From: Clitopilus passeckerianus
Taxonomy: Eukaryota; Basidiomycota; Agaricomycetes; Agaricales; Entolomataceae
Assembly (NCBI GenBank): GCA_944990035.1
Contig: CALYLX010000066.1
Span: forward strand, 1,302,001-1,366,000
DNA: 64,000 nt
Direction of reading: 5' to 3'
Shown here: positions 47,677-59,250 of the stretch, piece by piece
How positions within the stretch are numbered: the stretch's first letter is position 1
How the letters are laid out: the number at the start of each line of letters is the position of its first letter
Notes under the pieces: generated by a model
What the model saw: only the letters and a program-made list of their open reading frames with translations
Told to the model about the DNA's origin: nothing
Database searches by the model: none
Program-made: the position numbers and the translations under genes

Positions 47677-49879
47677 CTACCGCCTATCCTGCGGAATACT
47701 ATCATAAGTCGGCGGAATCTCATCCCCAGGCTCACCCACATCATCCTCCCCATCCGTCCTCACCCGTCCCCCATCCCTATGCACAACCGGCCCCTGCCTC
47801 AAATACGCCGCCCTATCCACCCCACTCCCCTGCCCAGTCGCATTCGCATTCCCACCATCCGGATTCGCAACCCCCAGCCCTCCACCAGCTCTATTCCCAA
47901 ACGCCTCCCGCTCCTTCGCGCTGACCGCGCTTTGTCCTTGTGATTGAGATGTGCTTTGAGATTGCGACCCGCCGAACGCGCTTCCAGGTCCAGTCCCCGA
48001 TGAGGAGTTGGTAGGCGAATGTCCTCCTCCAGCAGCAGTCGATACACTCATCCCTCTCCCGAGCATAGCAGCAGGCGGCGTACCGGACCTCATATTCGGG
48101 CCTCCAGGTCCATAATACCCTCCACTGAACCGTCTATCTTGTTGTCCTTCATAAGGATTGGGGAGATGCGACATAGCACCTGCACCTGCAGCCGCGCCGG
48201 CAGGGATGTATTGCGGGTCGTGAGGGTTCATACCCGTATAATACCCCGCAGCGCTGGATCCACTGCCCGTAACAGCAGTCCCAGTCTCCGAGCCGGACCC
48301 GGGTGTAGGCGACGAAGGGGGATGATGCAGGGGTTGGGGGAGTGCGAACCCAGTGGTCGCAGCGGAGGGGTACCCATGCGCATGCTGGCTCATTTCCGGG
48401 CTCCGGCTTCTTAGAGAGCCTCCGTCTTCCCTTTCATGAGGGGGAACATATTGGAATGGAGAGATGACACCTCCGACGCCAGTTCCTAGCCGTCCACCCA
48501 TGCCGTCGTCGAAGTCATTTTCCTCCTGGTCGACGGCGGCGGCGAGGTCTGCGGCTGGGTGGGTATGTGCGCCATGGGCTGCTGGGTCGAAGTTGCCATC
48601 GAAGGCGAGCTTGTCCCTGCGTTTACGGTGCCGGCGGACGAGGAAGGCTGCGAGGAGACCAACTACTACGATGGCAGCTATACCTGTAAGGCAAAAACAA
48701 AATATTACTTGTTGCTCAAAAATAATGAATTCGTAAAAACGAAAGTGAAGAGACGCGTCCAGCAGTGGCAGTGCTAGGTCCGAACAAAACTGTCATCGGT
48801 GACGTAACCCAAAATAGGAGCCGGGCATCCACACTGAGAATAGCTCGGCCCAGGCACGTCGAGATGAGTATCTCCTGGCCGCAGTGGAAGAGAAGTGGAG
48901 AGACAAAGAGACTACAAGAAAGGACGAGCTTACCTCCAACGACGCCTCCGACGATAGCACCAGTATTGCTGGACTTTTTGTTGTGACCTCCAATGAGAGT
49001 CACCGTAGTACCCGGAGCGAGGGTAGTTGTGACAGGAATAATAGTCGTGTAAACTTGTCCATCACTCGAGAACCTAGAGAAGCAAAAATAGAATCAGCAT
49101 CAAGCCCTTCGTCAACTGACCACGAAACGTGTAAAATGTGAACAGAAACTGCTGAACAGAAATGGAGGAGGTAAAACATATAGCAGAAGATTTGAAAGTC
49201 ACTTGGGCTCGGCTTGGTGGGATGACACTTGACATCAAACCTTAGCACCGCACCTCATCCGATGGCGCAAAAACGTGTAGTACCCCGGAGGCGAACAGGC
49301 GGATGAACGCGCACGATAATGCGATAGAGCTGATAAACGCTCGTGCCATCCAACAGACCGCAGTAAGCTCGGTCCGGTGGACGCAGTATAAACTTCCAAA
49401 CACCAGCGACGACAACGGAGAGAACGAAGGGGTGATGCAAGTGTGATGCGGAAAGGAGGAGAGGAACGTGCTACGTACACTGATTGTGACTGGATAACGG
49501 ACTCGGTCGGAGTCGTTAGCACGGATTGCGTGCTTGACGAGCTTGTGGGCAACGATGAGCTCGGTGGGATGGAGCTGCTGTCCGTAGGCTGAGCGCTTGT
49601 TGAGGATGATGAGGATGACGAGGAGCTTGAAGAGCTAGAGGAACTAGACGACGAGGAAGAGGAAGAGGATGTTGTGTCGGGAGGTGGTGTAGTACCTGTA
49701 GGGGAAGAAGAGGAACCGTTAGAATTCGAACTTGACGAGGCTGGAGACGTGGATGAAGATGAAGGAGCAGAAGAGGACGAAGAGGAAGAAGAAGCACCAT
49801 CTGAAGGTGAAGTCGTCGTCGTCGTCGAGGACGGTGGTGGCCTTGTTGTGGTCGGCGGCCTCGAGGTCACATCGGACAT
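47677..49879 (-). CDS. Ser-rich single-pass membrane protein, sensor-like
   Basis: Three exons on the minus strand, 49479-49879, 48934-49073 and 47677-48683; about 515 residues. The first 150 residues are almost all Ser, Thr and Pro, with a run of about two dozen Ser, surely exposed and O-mannosylated. One transmembrane helix (GAIVGGVVGGIAAIVVVGLL) is followed by the basic RRHRKRRDK stop-transfer. The cytoplasmic part of about 310 residues is rich in Gly, Ser, Pro and Gln, ends in EIPPTYDSIPQDRR, and has no enzyme domain. The plan is that of fungal wall-stress sensors and mucin-like proteins. The two introns are 405 and 250 bases, far longer than any others in this window. Confidence 0.8.
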
Positions 49880-51904
49880 GCTGCCAATGTACCTTGGATG
49901 TTACAGGAAAGGTCGAACGGGAGAAAGCGAATAATAAAGATAGTAATTATGGAACGGAAATTGAATTAGAATAGGAGGAAAGTGGAGGTGACCGTCTAAG
50001 AGGCCGGATGATGACAGGAAACGTCGAAGAGAAAGGAGTGACGATTTGATCCAAGCCCGACCGAAAATGAGAAGCCGAGAGTAAAGAACACCGTGCCGTA
50101 GGCCAAAGTCCATATCCAAATAGTGCGTAATAGTAAATGAAAAACGCGACGTAGATAACACTACAAAAACTAATTTCCCCGATCGACCATGCCATGCCGC
50201 TTGCCGTTGACGTGCCACCACACAGTTCTCCTCATTCGGTCCGAACACAAAGGAAATCAAGTCCAAAATAAAACTGCACTCACTACTCATGGCGAAAGTT
50301 TAAGGTCCAGTTGGTTATACAATGAAAAACAGGCCCTCTAGTTGTCTCAACGGAAAAGGAGAGGTAGACGTTCAGTGGAATGATGGAGTCGGGTGTGCTC
50401 GTATGACATAATCGGGACCTTGGCTCGCTTTGGAGATGCCGACACGTGGTTCGCATCTGCCGACTCCTCTTCGGTCTTCTTCCTGCCTTTTTCATCCGCG
50501 GCGTTCTCCCGCTTTTGCTCTTCCTTTTCATCTTCCGCTCGAAACCATGCCGAGCATACCTGGGCTTTTGGACTCAAAACACGTTCCCACAACGCGCCAG
50601 CCATCTCGCCACCCAATAGATTCGTATCATACGCAACGAAAGTGTAATAGCTACGCGATGACCAACATGGAATATCATCACACAACTACGACGTGGATTA
50701 TCTCGGAGTGAAATGATGTCAGGCATGACCTCTATGTTTTTTTTCTTTCATCCGCCAAAACTATTCCACCTGGAGCACACCACTCTTGCTGACATCCCGC
50801 CTGATTTTGCTCGTTCTTCTTGGAGCTCTTTGACGGTCACAGTGACGTTCTGCCGAGGCGGGGGCTTTGTATTCGCTCCAGGATGCGAGGAATCCGGAAG
50901 CCTGAACGGAAGCAAGATAGCCGGTTGACGGTTTACCTCCGCTGCTTCCGTTCGTCTCGAAAGGAAGAAGGACTTTGCCTAAGCGGATACGGGAAAATTT
51001 CGATGGATTACTCACCTGAGTTCGGATTTCGGGACGCTCTGCGAATCAGCTTTGCTGGATCATCAGTACTACTTTGGGGAGAAACTTGAAACTTCTCCTG
51101 GGATTGTCTCCGCAATTCTGACGAAGGTTCAATTCAACCGAATCATGGCGGAATGTGCAAAGGACGATCATGGCCTCTTATGGCCTTGAGAGCTACTCCT
51201 TCGCATTGAATTGACACCAACAGTACCATGACATGATATCAATGTTAGAGTTTCTCTTTTCTCTGGTTACCTCCCCGAGGCGATCATGACGTCTTGTTGG
51301 CCTTGTGGGCGCTGGTTGATACCTCCCTATCCTTATTTTTGATTCCGAACGACGGTTCAGTGACGTCTTTCATCTCTCGGACTTTTGGGCTACTCAATGG
51401 CCTCTCGGTGAAATAGGACGCGATAGAGAGTGTCCTCAGACTTGGCGTCAACCGTATGATGGCGCTATGGAGGGTGAGCGTCATTCGTGAGTTGTCTATT
51501 TGGCTTACTGCAGTGATTTTTCTAGATCACCGACGAGGATTGGAGGCGCTTATCTGTCCGCCTTGACACGACAAGCTGCAACAGTATGATCGGGCCGCGT
51601 CGAGTCTCTCAGCGACTTCGCTGCCCGAGATCTACGAGATTCAAGGCCTGTTCTCCAGTGTACCCTTTCGTTTTGGAAGCTCTATTATTTGACTTGATGG
51701 GCTCTATCAGTCTGGACTCGTTACAGGACCATAAGCCAAGCCAATTCGGGGTACGAATCATCAATTCATTCTGGACCTCTAGAATCAGATTTCTGTCTTG
51801 TGACCTGGATTGGGCGCTTCTTCTCGGTGTGGTCATGAGGTCTATACCTATATCGTAATATATCCCAGAATACCTGGGTTCGTGCCTGCTCTGTTACCAC
51901 CATC
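49880..51904. other. intergenic, nothing recognised
   Basis: About 2 kb. A minus-strand frame at 50347-50685 is Glu/Lys-rich in its middle but has no partner exons I can join. From about 51780 the sequence resembles the promoter of the second zinc-finger gene (CTTGTGACCT and CTTCTCGG blocks). Confidence 0.4.
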
Positions 51905-52383
51905 ATGAACAACACCAACAACTGGACATGCACGGTGTGCCACCAATCGATGTCTGTTGGCAATCGTCTCTCGCATGAAGGCGGGAAAAAACATAGGAAT
52001 AGAGCTGGTCTCCCAGCGAATCAGGCTGTAGGGGCAAATCAAGTCGTACAGGCGACCCAGGCTACACCAGCAAACCAGGCTGGACGGAAGCCCGCTGGCA
52101 AGCACAGACCCGATGAAGCCATGGCCGTTCCTTTGTCCCCGAGAGTAGGGCTAACATGATTCATGCTCTAGTACTCGATTTCTCCCTCGATCGATCGGTA
52201 GAGGAGGTCAGAGAGCAGTTGTATACGTTTCATCGCCCAGGTCAACAGCGATTCTTGCCTCCGTGGCCATACGAGGCATGGCCGTGCGATAAGTCGAAGG
52301 GAAAAGCGAAGCCATCTGTGACAAAGAAGCAAGGAAAGAAACAAGGAAAGAAACAAAGGTCTCGTGCAATTCGGGATACCTAG
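51905..52383 (+). CDS. small U1/matrin-like zinc-finger protein, copy 1 (gene model uncertain)
   Basis: The ATG at 51905 opens a frame of 84 codons with WTCTVCHQSMSVGNRLSH followed by EGGKKH, that is C-x2-C-x11-H-x5-H. This is like U1- or matrin-type fingers that bind RNA or spliceosomal partners. A Gln/Ala/Asn-rich stretch follows. The frame stops at 52157-52159, where the TGA overlaps the ATG (52156) of a second frame. That frame encodes LDFSLDRSVEEVREQLYTFH and a Lys-rich end (KKQGKKQGKKQ), stopping at 52383. In copy 2 a 41-base intron joins the equivalent parts. Here no GT-AG pair keeps the frame, so copy 1 may be a two-part pseudogene, use a non-standard donor, or encode only the finger. 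Confidence 0.55.
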
Positions 52384-52430
52384 TCGAGGAGAATTACTTA
52401 TGTATGGGATGTACGTTCTAATTTTGTATA

Positions 52431-52476
52431 GAAAGCAAAGGGGGTAGATCAACCGCGATCTACCCCCGTTGCTTTC
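52431..52476 (+). other. 3' hairpin after zinc-finger copy 1
   Basis: Arms of 20 bases (52431-52450 and 52457-52476) pair with one mismatch around a 6-base loop AACCGC. It starts 48 bases after the stop at 52383, so it probably lies in the 3' untranslated region. A homologous hairpin follows copy 2. Confidence 0.75.
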
Positions 52477-52784
52477 AGAATTGACAATTTCTCCGCAGCG
52501 AATGGGGCATACGATAAGGACGGGCCAGTTCGTGGGCCAATATGATGTAGGCACTCAATGCTCAGCTTTTTGGTGTCGGAGTTCCTCTGTGTAAACGGTC
52601 GCTCATCCTTTGTTAAATACCCTCGCGTCAACCCGAATCAGGCCTCTATACATTACTGCGTTACCCAGGATCTCTCATATCAGACCTTGTGACCTCTTCG
52701 GAGCGCTACTTCTCGGCTACATCCTATATATAAGCTCAACAAGGTGTAGGTATTGTTTCACACACCCACTCCGCCGTCACTACC

Positions 52785-53317
52785 ATGAACCATCCAAGTG
52801 CCTGGCTGTGTACAGTGTGCACTAAGTCCATGTCCGTAGGTAACCGCGCTTCGCACGAAGCGGGCGCCAAGCATCAGAAGAAGTTGCAAAACGCAACTGC
52901 GTCGACGGCGAACCCAACGGCGAGCCAGACTGCGATTCAAGCAACGACAATTCCAACAGTGACTCAATCAACAGCGATTCCAACAGTAACCCAAACAACG
53001 AGTCAAAGTACCACGCGCAAGGCCAAATGTAAGGGAAGAGGAAAATGTAGTGGTATGTGATGAATTCTGTCATTTGACCACGGCTAATGTCAGGCACACC
53101 TATAGCCTACAGTGATTTCGATTCTATGTCCCCCGCAGAATTCGAAGATTTCATGTACGCAAGTTTAGGGGAAGATCCTGAGGATGGAATGATACGTCGA
53201 GCCAGTAGGGGATATGGATATGCATCATACGAAGGCTCGATGAGGAATGCGGGATTATATGTGATGCAGAAGTATGGGTTCAATGGGTTTGGCGACTGTG
53301 ACGATCGCGATTACTAG
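52785..53317 (+). CDS. small U1/matrin-like zinc-finger protein, copy 2
   Basis: Two exons, 52785-53052 and 53094-53317, joined through GTATGT with a 41-base intron; about 163 residues. The finger WLCTVCTKSMSVGNRASH then EAGAKH is C-x2-C-x11-H-x5-H with the same KSMSVGNR/QSMSVGNR core as copy 1. A Thr/Gln/Ala-rich region with an internal repeat (IPTVTQ twice, in TTIPTVTQ and TAIPTVTQ) and a Lys-rich stretch follow. The second exon is acidic and aromatic (SDFDSMSPAEFEDFMYASLGE), ending GFGDCDDRDY. The cellular role is unknown; nucleic-acid binding is inferred from the finger. Copies 1 and 2 are tandem duplicates including part of the promoter. Confidence 0.7.
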
Positions 53318-53370
53318 TTGAAGAGAGAAATTATTAGGCATGTATGTTTCGAATCCGTTGTTCAAGTTGT

Positions 53371-53419
53371 GGAAACCAACGAGGGTAGTTCAAGTCTTGA
53401 ACTACCCTCGTTGCTTTCC
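53371..53419 (+). other. 3' hairpin after zinc-finger copy 2
   Basis: Arms of 23 bases (53371-53393 and 53397-53419) pair with one mismatch around a 3-base loop GTC. It starts 54 bases after the stop at 53317. The stem shares its base and middle (AAAGCAACG.GGGTAG) with the hairpin after copy 1. Confidence 0.78.
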
Positions 53420-54209
53420 AAACGATCTCCATATCAAGCTGGTACAGTATGATGTTACATACAGACCAGCCGTCGGATCATAATATGGCCTTTTTAGAAA
53501 CCTGTAAAAGTCGACGCATCCCAATGGCAATTGGCAGGCCCTGATTGGGCGGCCCTCATGGTCGGGACTCGGAAGACTCAGCTGATGCTTACACTTGATT
53601 GTTTTGAACGCCTTCGAAAGTATCCGAGCCAACCAAACTCATCGTTTCTTGCTTTAGAGTTTAGGGTCTAGACTCGCCACTCAAGTTTACATTCTCCACA
53701 AGTAGCGACATACACGAGAAACCTACATGTACTAGCCAGCAGGATATCTTTCTATAAAAACTCTGTATTTTTACAGTTGATAGTACGCAAAATCTAAGCC
53801 ACCTCCCGATTACACACATTGATGTGCTGAAACGTAATGCTAATCGGAGGTTTTTCTGCCGATTAGGGCACCCCTGCTTCGTTCACATCTGTCCTTGTAT
53901 TCAGAAACGAACCCTGATGAGTGGAGCCTATTCCTGTGCGCTTCGCTCATTGTGTGATCTTCACCATGCCTCGTGTCTCCACATTCAATTGATTCGGAAG
54001 CCAAGGCACAATTGCGTAACTCGTGGCTTAACAAACGATTAGCGTTCTTTCAATCATTATGGATTCTAAAGATACCGTTCTTGAAGACTTGAACGAGTCG
54101 GGCTTTATCGGGCTATGTCAGAATCCGCCAACGGTCTGGGTAGAAATGAGACGACAATAGACTCCTTTTGTATCTTGTTTCTTGCCTTACCTTTGTCACT
54201 TCCTTCACC
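53420..54209. other. intergenic, upstream of the P450
   Basis: No gene in about 0.8 kb; it should hold the promoter of the P450 at 54210. Confidence 0.4.
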
Positions 54210-56429
54210 ATGACGTCGACCTCCGAGCTTGTACTCTACACTTCCGCCTTCGTGCTGGCAATACACGTCTGGCAGACACTCAAGGCCCGCAGGAACGGGT
54301 GTTTACCTCCTGGACCAAAGGGCTTACCTATCCTAGGGAATATCTTCCAATTGTCGCTGTCGATGTGGACAAAGGCTGAAGAATGGAAACAACAATATGG
54401 TATGCATAATCTCTCTCGTATCGAACATAGACTCATCCTTGTAGGTCCATTGGTGTACATCAACGTGGTGGGCCAGGGGATTCTGTTGCTGAACGACCCA
54501 AAGGTGGCGGCTGACCTGCTCAATCGCCGTGCCTCTATCTACAGCGACCGCCCTCGATGGATAGGTACGCGGCTTGCACGATTCTATTCCCAATATGAAC
54601 CCTTAACTGGTCCTTTCAGTCGCTTCAGAAATTCTCACTGGAGGTCTGATGATCGTCTTCGCGAAGCAAACCCTGATGTTCGTTCATCATGCCATGCTCT
54701 GAGTGAATGCCGCTGACGTTATTCTTAGCTGGAAACGGATGAGAAGAGCAGCTCACGAGGCTTTGAACCGGCCAGCCGCCGCGAGATTCCAACATATTCT
54801 TGATAAGGAGGTGACTCTCCTTGTCGATGGCCTACTCCGGAATCCTGCCGACTGGGATGCCGAAATCAAACGGTGAGCGCTTGAGCATCCGGTCCGACTT
54901 CATCAGCGAATTGGCGACTCTATCTAGCTTCACCGCTTCGAGCGTATTCTCAATCACCTATGATGCGCCTACTCTTCAATCGGCCGACGATTCATCCATC
55001 GCCGAAGTGAACAACTTCATCGACAGGCTCATACACTCTGCATATCCAGGCTCGCATCTCGTGGAGTTCTTTCCTTGGATGATGCATATTCCCGGCAGGT
55101 TCGCGAAGTGGAAGAGGGATGCCGAGGCTGGATTCCAAGGCTTTACGCGAATTTTTGAAGGCTTGTTTAATGACGTTGAGCGTCGAATTGTATGTACACT
55201 TCCGGATTCTAATCATGAATAATTCGCTGACTTTGACCAAGAATGAAGGAGATGATCGACCGAGTTTTTCTGCCTCTCTGGTCAGGGGCAGGGAAAGGCA
55301 TGGTCTAAATGATAGAGAGTCTGCTTGGCTCTGCGCGACGCTCTTGTAAGTTCATTTGCGGTATTCTTGATCAGCAGGCTCAAATACATGTAGCGCCGCC
55401 GGTGCCGAGACGACCTCCTCAGTCTTGTCGTGGTTTCTTCTAGCGATGGTTGTGTATCCTGAGAAGCAGAAACGCTGCCAGGAGGAACTGGATGCCGTAG
55501 TTGGACGATCTCGCCTCCCTGGCATTAAGGATCGCGCAGAGTTGCCGTATATTGAGGCTACGGTTCGAGAGGCCCTTCGATGGAGAGCTGTACTTCCGCT
55601 TGGAATCCACCATTCTACTTCAGAGGTACGCTTTCAACTAATCAAATGGCTTTCCTCGTGCTAAACAGTCGGAAGAACGACTCGTATAATGGTTATTTCA
55701 TTCCTAAAGGTACCATCTGCTTCTCGAACCTTTGGTGAGTTCCTTTACTTCCTCGAGAAAGTGAAGTCAATCCTTCCCAATTTCCTTAGGACGATCAACC
55801 GGGATCGAGATGTTTTCGTGAGTGTACTCGTTGCACATTTGGTTCTCGGTTGACTCTTTTCCCACAGGGTCCCGATGCTGACAATTTCAATCCTGACCGA
55901 TACATCGATAATCCCCATATCTCAAAGGAGAACAAAGATGGTAAGTATAACTATCCAAATTGACAAACTGCTTACTGATTATTTTGCAGAAGGTAACGTT
56001 GAATCGTTGCATATAGCTGATACACGGGCTTAATGTTTCGTATTCAAACAGGACACTGGATGTACGGGTTTGGTCATCGGTTCGTATAATCTATTCAGGC
56101 ACTTCTATGATGCTGATGCTGACTGGTCACCTCCAGAACCTGTGTTGGCCGGCACGTTGCGAACAACTCCCTATTCTTGGCGATCGCAAGATTGCTATGG
56201 GCAGCAAATGTAATGCCATCAAAAGACGATGCAGGCAATGATATGATTCCTGATACTTTTGATACCGTCACTGGCGGCATGGTCCTGTAGGTCCTCCGCC
56301 AGCTTGTGATAGCCCTCATACTCATCCTACCCTTCCCTCAGGCGGCCCAAGCCCTTCTCCTGCGAGATCAAATACAGGTTCCCCGAGGCAGAAGATATCA
56401 TCAACGAAGCAAAGGAGTATACTGTTTGA
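54210..56429 (+). CDS. cytochrome P450, secondary-metabolite type
   Basis: Monooxygenase expected to oxidise the product of the adjacent sesquiterpene synthase. Fourteen exons: 54210-54399, 54445-54564, 54620-54677, 54729-54872, 54928-55189, 55242-55345, 55394-55625, 55676-55734, 55790-55817, 55868-55940, 55990-55992, 56052-56079, 56137-56286, 56342-56429; about 512 residues. An N-terminal helix is followed by PPGPKGLPILGN, I-helix AAGAETTSS, ExxR as EALR, PDRY, and heme loop FGHRTCVGRHVAN. It resembles the O-methylsterigmatocystin oxidoreductase-like P450s of basidiomycetes. Exon 11 would be only 3 bases (AAG). The intron at 55626-55675 must end at GGAAG, not at the earlier CAG, to keep frame. 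The stops of this gene and the synthase converge about 185 bases apart. Confidence 0.87.
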
Positions 56430-56613
56430 CACAGTGCGGCGGGTTCACCAGTTACGAACTATGCATATAATGGTGTAATAGGGGTGTAATGGGCGCTACA
56501 GCCTACAGTAAATTTAATGCTAGTAATAAGGTAGACTAGGTCCAATAAATTATATAATTGAAGTATGATACGAATAGCCTGTTTTTCTCGTCGTCTGCCT
56601 CGGTAGCGCCATC

Positions 56614-57964
56614 TCAAACTATTATCCCAGCTGCGGCAGGAAGGTCCGAGATGTCGACTGCGGCTTGGCTGTCGATGTTTTGACCCTGGAGGGCGATGGA
56701 TGAAGGAAGCAGCCGTATACGGCGTGATTTGAGATAAAGCTTGCCCTTCTTTCCGAAATAGCGTTCGCTCTGTATTAGGGTTAGCTATCGTGTATGTCAC
56801 CAAAGACTCATGTACTGACCTCAAAGCTCCAGCATTCATTGGCCCTCACCCAGTTGCCTAGGCCATCCACATAAATCTTGACTTGTTCGTCAATGAGGTC
56901 AGACCCAAAGGACGGGAGGTTGTGCATCAAGTTAAGGAATTCGTCTGCTAGCCGATCGTGGTAGTCACTGATCCACTGGAGAGCATCGTTTAAATTGCAC
57001 TTCCTTTCATCTTTGACGATGCGGACGAAGTTGTGGGTGTCATCGCCTCGAGCTTGCCTGTTGGACATTATTAGAACTGGGCGTGATGTAGACCTTTGGC
57101 AAGGCAACTCACTCGACGTTGTAGGAGTAAAGGTCGTTTCCGATGAGGATCATATCGACGCATAGCTCGAGGAGTTTGGCAACAATGGGGTGATCCAGGA
57201 CTTCGTCTTCGAGATCCATTTCGAGAGTGAGCAGATCCAGTGATGGGATTGCTCCTATCGTCTGGCGCCTCAAGATAAAGTAGCTCTTGACGTCCCTGAT
57301 ACAGTGAATTTCTCGGTCTTGGGCTTGCTGGACAACAGCGTCGACGTATCGTTGAAAATTTCTCACGAATCGTCGCTGTGAGGAGGGAGTGGCGGTTCTG
57401 ATCGCATTGGCCCAGAACCTGTGGGTGTTGATTAAACTTTTGCGCCGATCATTCATGAAGACGTAAAAACATACTGTCGGGTGACCTCCCCTCCTATCCA
57501 TTCACCAGCGGGACGAGGCTCGAGTGGAGTATGAAGAGCGTCCATGACAATATCGGCTTGCAGGCGGGCTTCACGTCCGCTAGCGACATCTGAATATTCG
57601 TCGATGACGAAGAACATGTTCATCAGATCGCAAGCAATGCGAAGGCCATCTATTCAGATCTCTTAGAGACCCTTTGACATCTTAGCGATGAAATGAACTG
57701 ACCTCGACCGAGATGAGGGTAGGCTAAAGAGCCAAGTAACCCTTTGAAGTGGGTCAGTATAAGGTGAATAGATGGTTAGAGAGTGTAGAACGTACCGAAA
57801 GCACAACGATCGAACGCGTCTTGCGACTTCGGGGTGAAGGCACCACATGATCGCATCCAGTCTGCTGCCTCTTCCTCGCAGACCTTTTGGTGTGGGTTGA
57901 GCACCCTCTTCCAGGGCCAGTTGCGAAGGGTGTTGGGGATGATGAAGTACGGTGTATTGAGCAT
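56614..57964 (-). CDS. sesquiterpene synthase (class I terpene cyclase)
   Basis: Cyclises farnesyl diphosphate to a sesquiterpene in the cytosol. Six minus-strand exons: 57796-57964, 57703-57741, 57475-57649, 57113-57418, 56820-57057, 56614-56769; about 360 residues, the usual size for basidiomycete enzymes. The metal-binding aspartate motif is DEYSD at about residues 86-90 (the DExxD form). The second is the NSE triad NDLYSYNVE at about 222-230. RYFGKK near the C-terminus matches the conserved RY pair of the family. The opening [20 protein letters not shown] is typical of the clade that includes protoilludene synthases, but the product cannot be told from sequence by eye. Confidence 0.93.
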
Positions 57965-59250
57965 TTTTTGGTATGTCGAGAAGTCCGATTTCCTGGGTTT
58001 TTATCTTGTGAAGCTCTTCATGTCCTTTACGCCCCCTCTTTATACCCCTTAGACGGTCTAAAATTCTCGCATAGCATTCCGTCTTGCTATGGCGATTTGC
58101 TTCCGAGCCTGAGTCAGGCTACCAGTCCCATAATCCTGAATCGAAACACTTTTGAAAAATGCAAGAAGGGGTTTACGGTCCTACATACGGCTCACTTGCG
58201 GAACCAGTGCAGATAATTTCTACGACCAAGATCTAAAGGGCACCGACGCCGTGACAGATGTGGAATTGGCGGGGTCTCCGAGCTACTTGATCAACGTAGG
58301 CGGATCAACAACCGGTTTTGAGGCTTCGGGGTGCTGAATATTCGTGTCGTCATCTCACAGCTAAGGAGGGATTGGATTGGCCAACCGCAAGGAAATAGTG
58401 TTACAAGGGCGCCAAACGGCGCAATATTCAGACGTGTGAGATACGCTGAAACAAAGTAGGTGCTCTCTAACCCATACGATTGATCCTACGCATCGCAGGG
58501 TTAGCCGGAGGGCCCACTGAGATAAAATACCGATGAATATATGTTTGGTCGGCCAATGAATGCATCCAGGCTTGGAGAAGTCGGTGGAGGTTCAGGATAG
58601 CCTAGTCAAACAAATTGACCAGGTTCGTGAAGACGGACCTCGGTCCGGCGGATCCGAACGGACTCCCTAGCTCAGCCGAGAATATCGGCATTGAATTCAA
58701 AATCATATAGTTGGGTCTGGACCACGCTCAGGCTTGCTCGACTCCCCTGGAATTGAATAAAAAGCACGAGACAATACCTTCAGAAACATTTTTCACAGAG
58801 ATAGTCAATAAATGCTGTCTGTCATGTCGTAGCATCCATTCAGTTGAAATTATGGCTACACGAGTTAATACGGCAGGAGATATTTTACGAAATACGACAG
58901 CCAAGAAATGTTTCTCTAGACATCGGACATAGCAGTTTTCAGTCCCTGAGGCGTAGTAAGTGAGATCTGAGCGGGGTTCATTGAACAAATGTGCAACATA
59001 CCAAGGGACTCTCAACCGGACTGTTGCATTCCCCATCCCGTTTCAAGTCGGTGGACACATGAATGACCGTCGTTTCAGACTTGTCTGTTTTTGTCATGGC
59101 CGAGCTCGGAGAGTCTGGGACTGTGAAGTCTCTCAAGGGTTGTGCAAAGTCGCTGGTATGAAGAGTTGTCGGTAGATGAGATGCATGCCTGAGGCGACCG
59201 TTCAAAGACGCAACGACCACGATTGAGTATCTGAAATGAAAAGGGAAAGT
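57965..59250. other. intergenic, nothing recognised
   Basis: About 1.3 kb. It contains the promoter of the synthase (reading left). Short frames only. Confidence 0.35.

Noticed and set aside
47565..47943. Open frames rich in Pro, His and Ser on the plus strand
   Set aside because: They are the complement of the Gly/Ser-rich C-terminal exon of the minus-strand membrane protein; that frame has introns, a transmembrane helix and a full length.
49674..49974. Acidic Glu/Asp-rich frames on the plus strand
   Set aside because: They mirror the poly-Ser coding tract (TCTTCC and similar codons) of the minus-strand gene.
50347..50685. 112-codon minus-strand frame with a charged middle
   Set aside because: It might be an exon of an unknown gene, but I could not find partner exons, a believable start context or any motif.
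53840..54042. Cys-rich small frames on both strands before the P450
   Set aside because: No signal peptide or cysteine spacing of known small secreted proteins, and overlapping on both strands.
58776..58930. Possible inverted repeat around AGAAACATTT and AAATGTTTCT
   Set aside because: Arms of about ten bases with many mismatches beyond; not enough to call an element.
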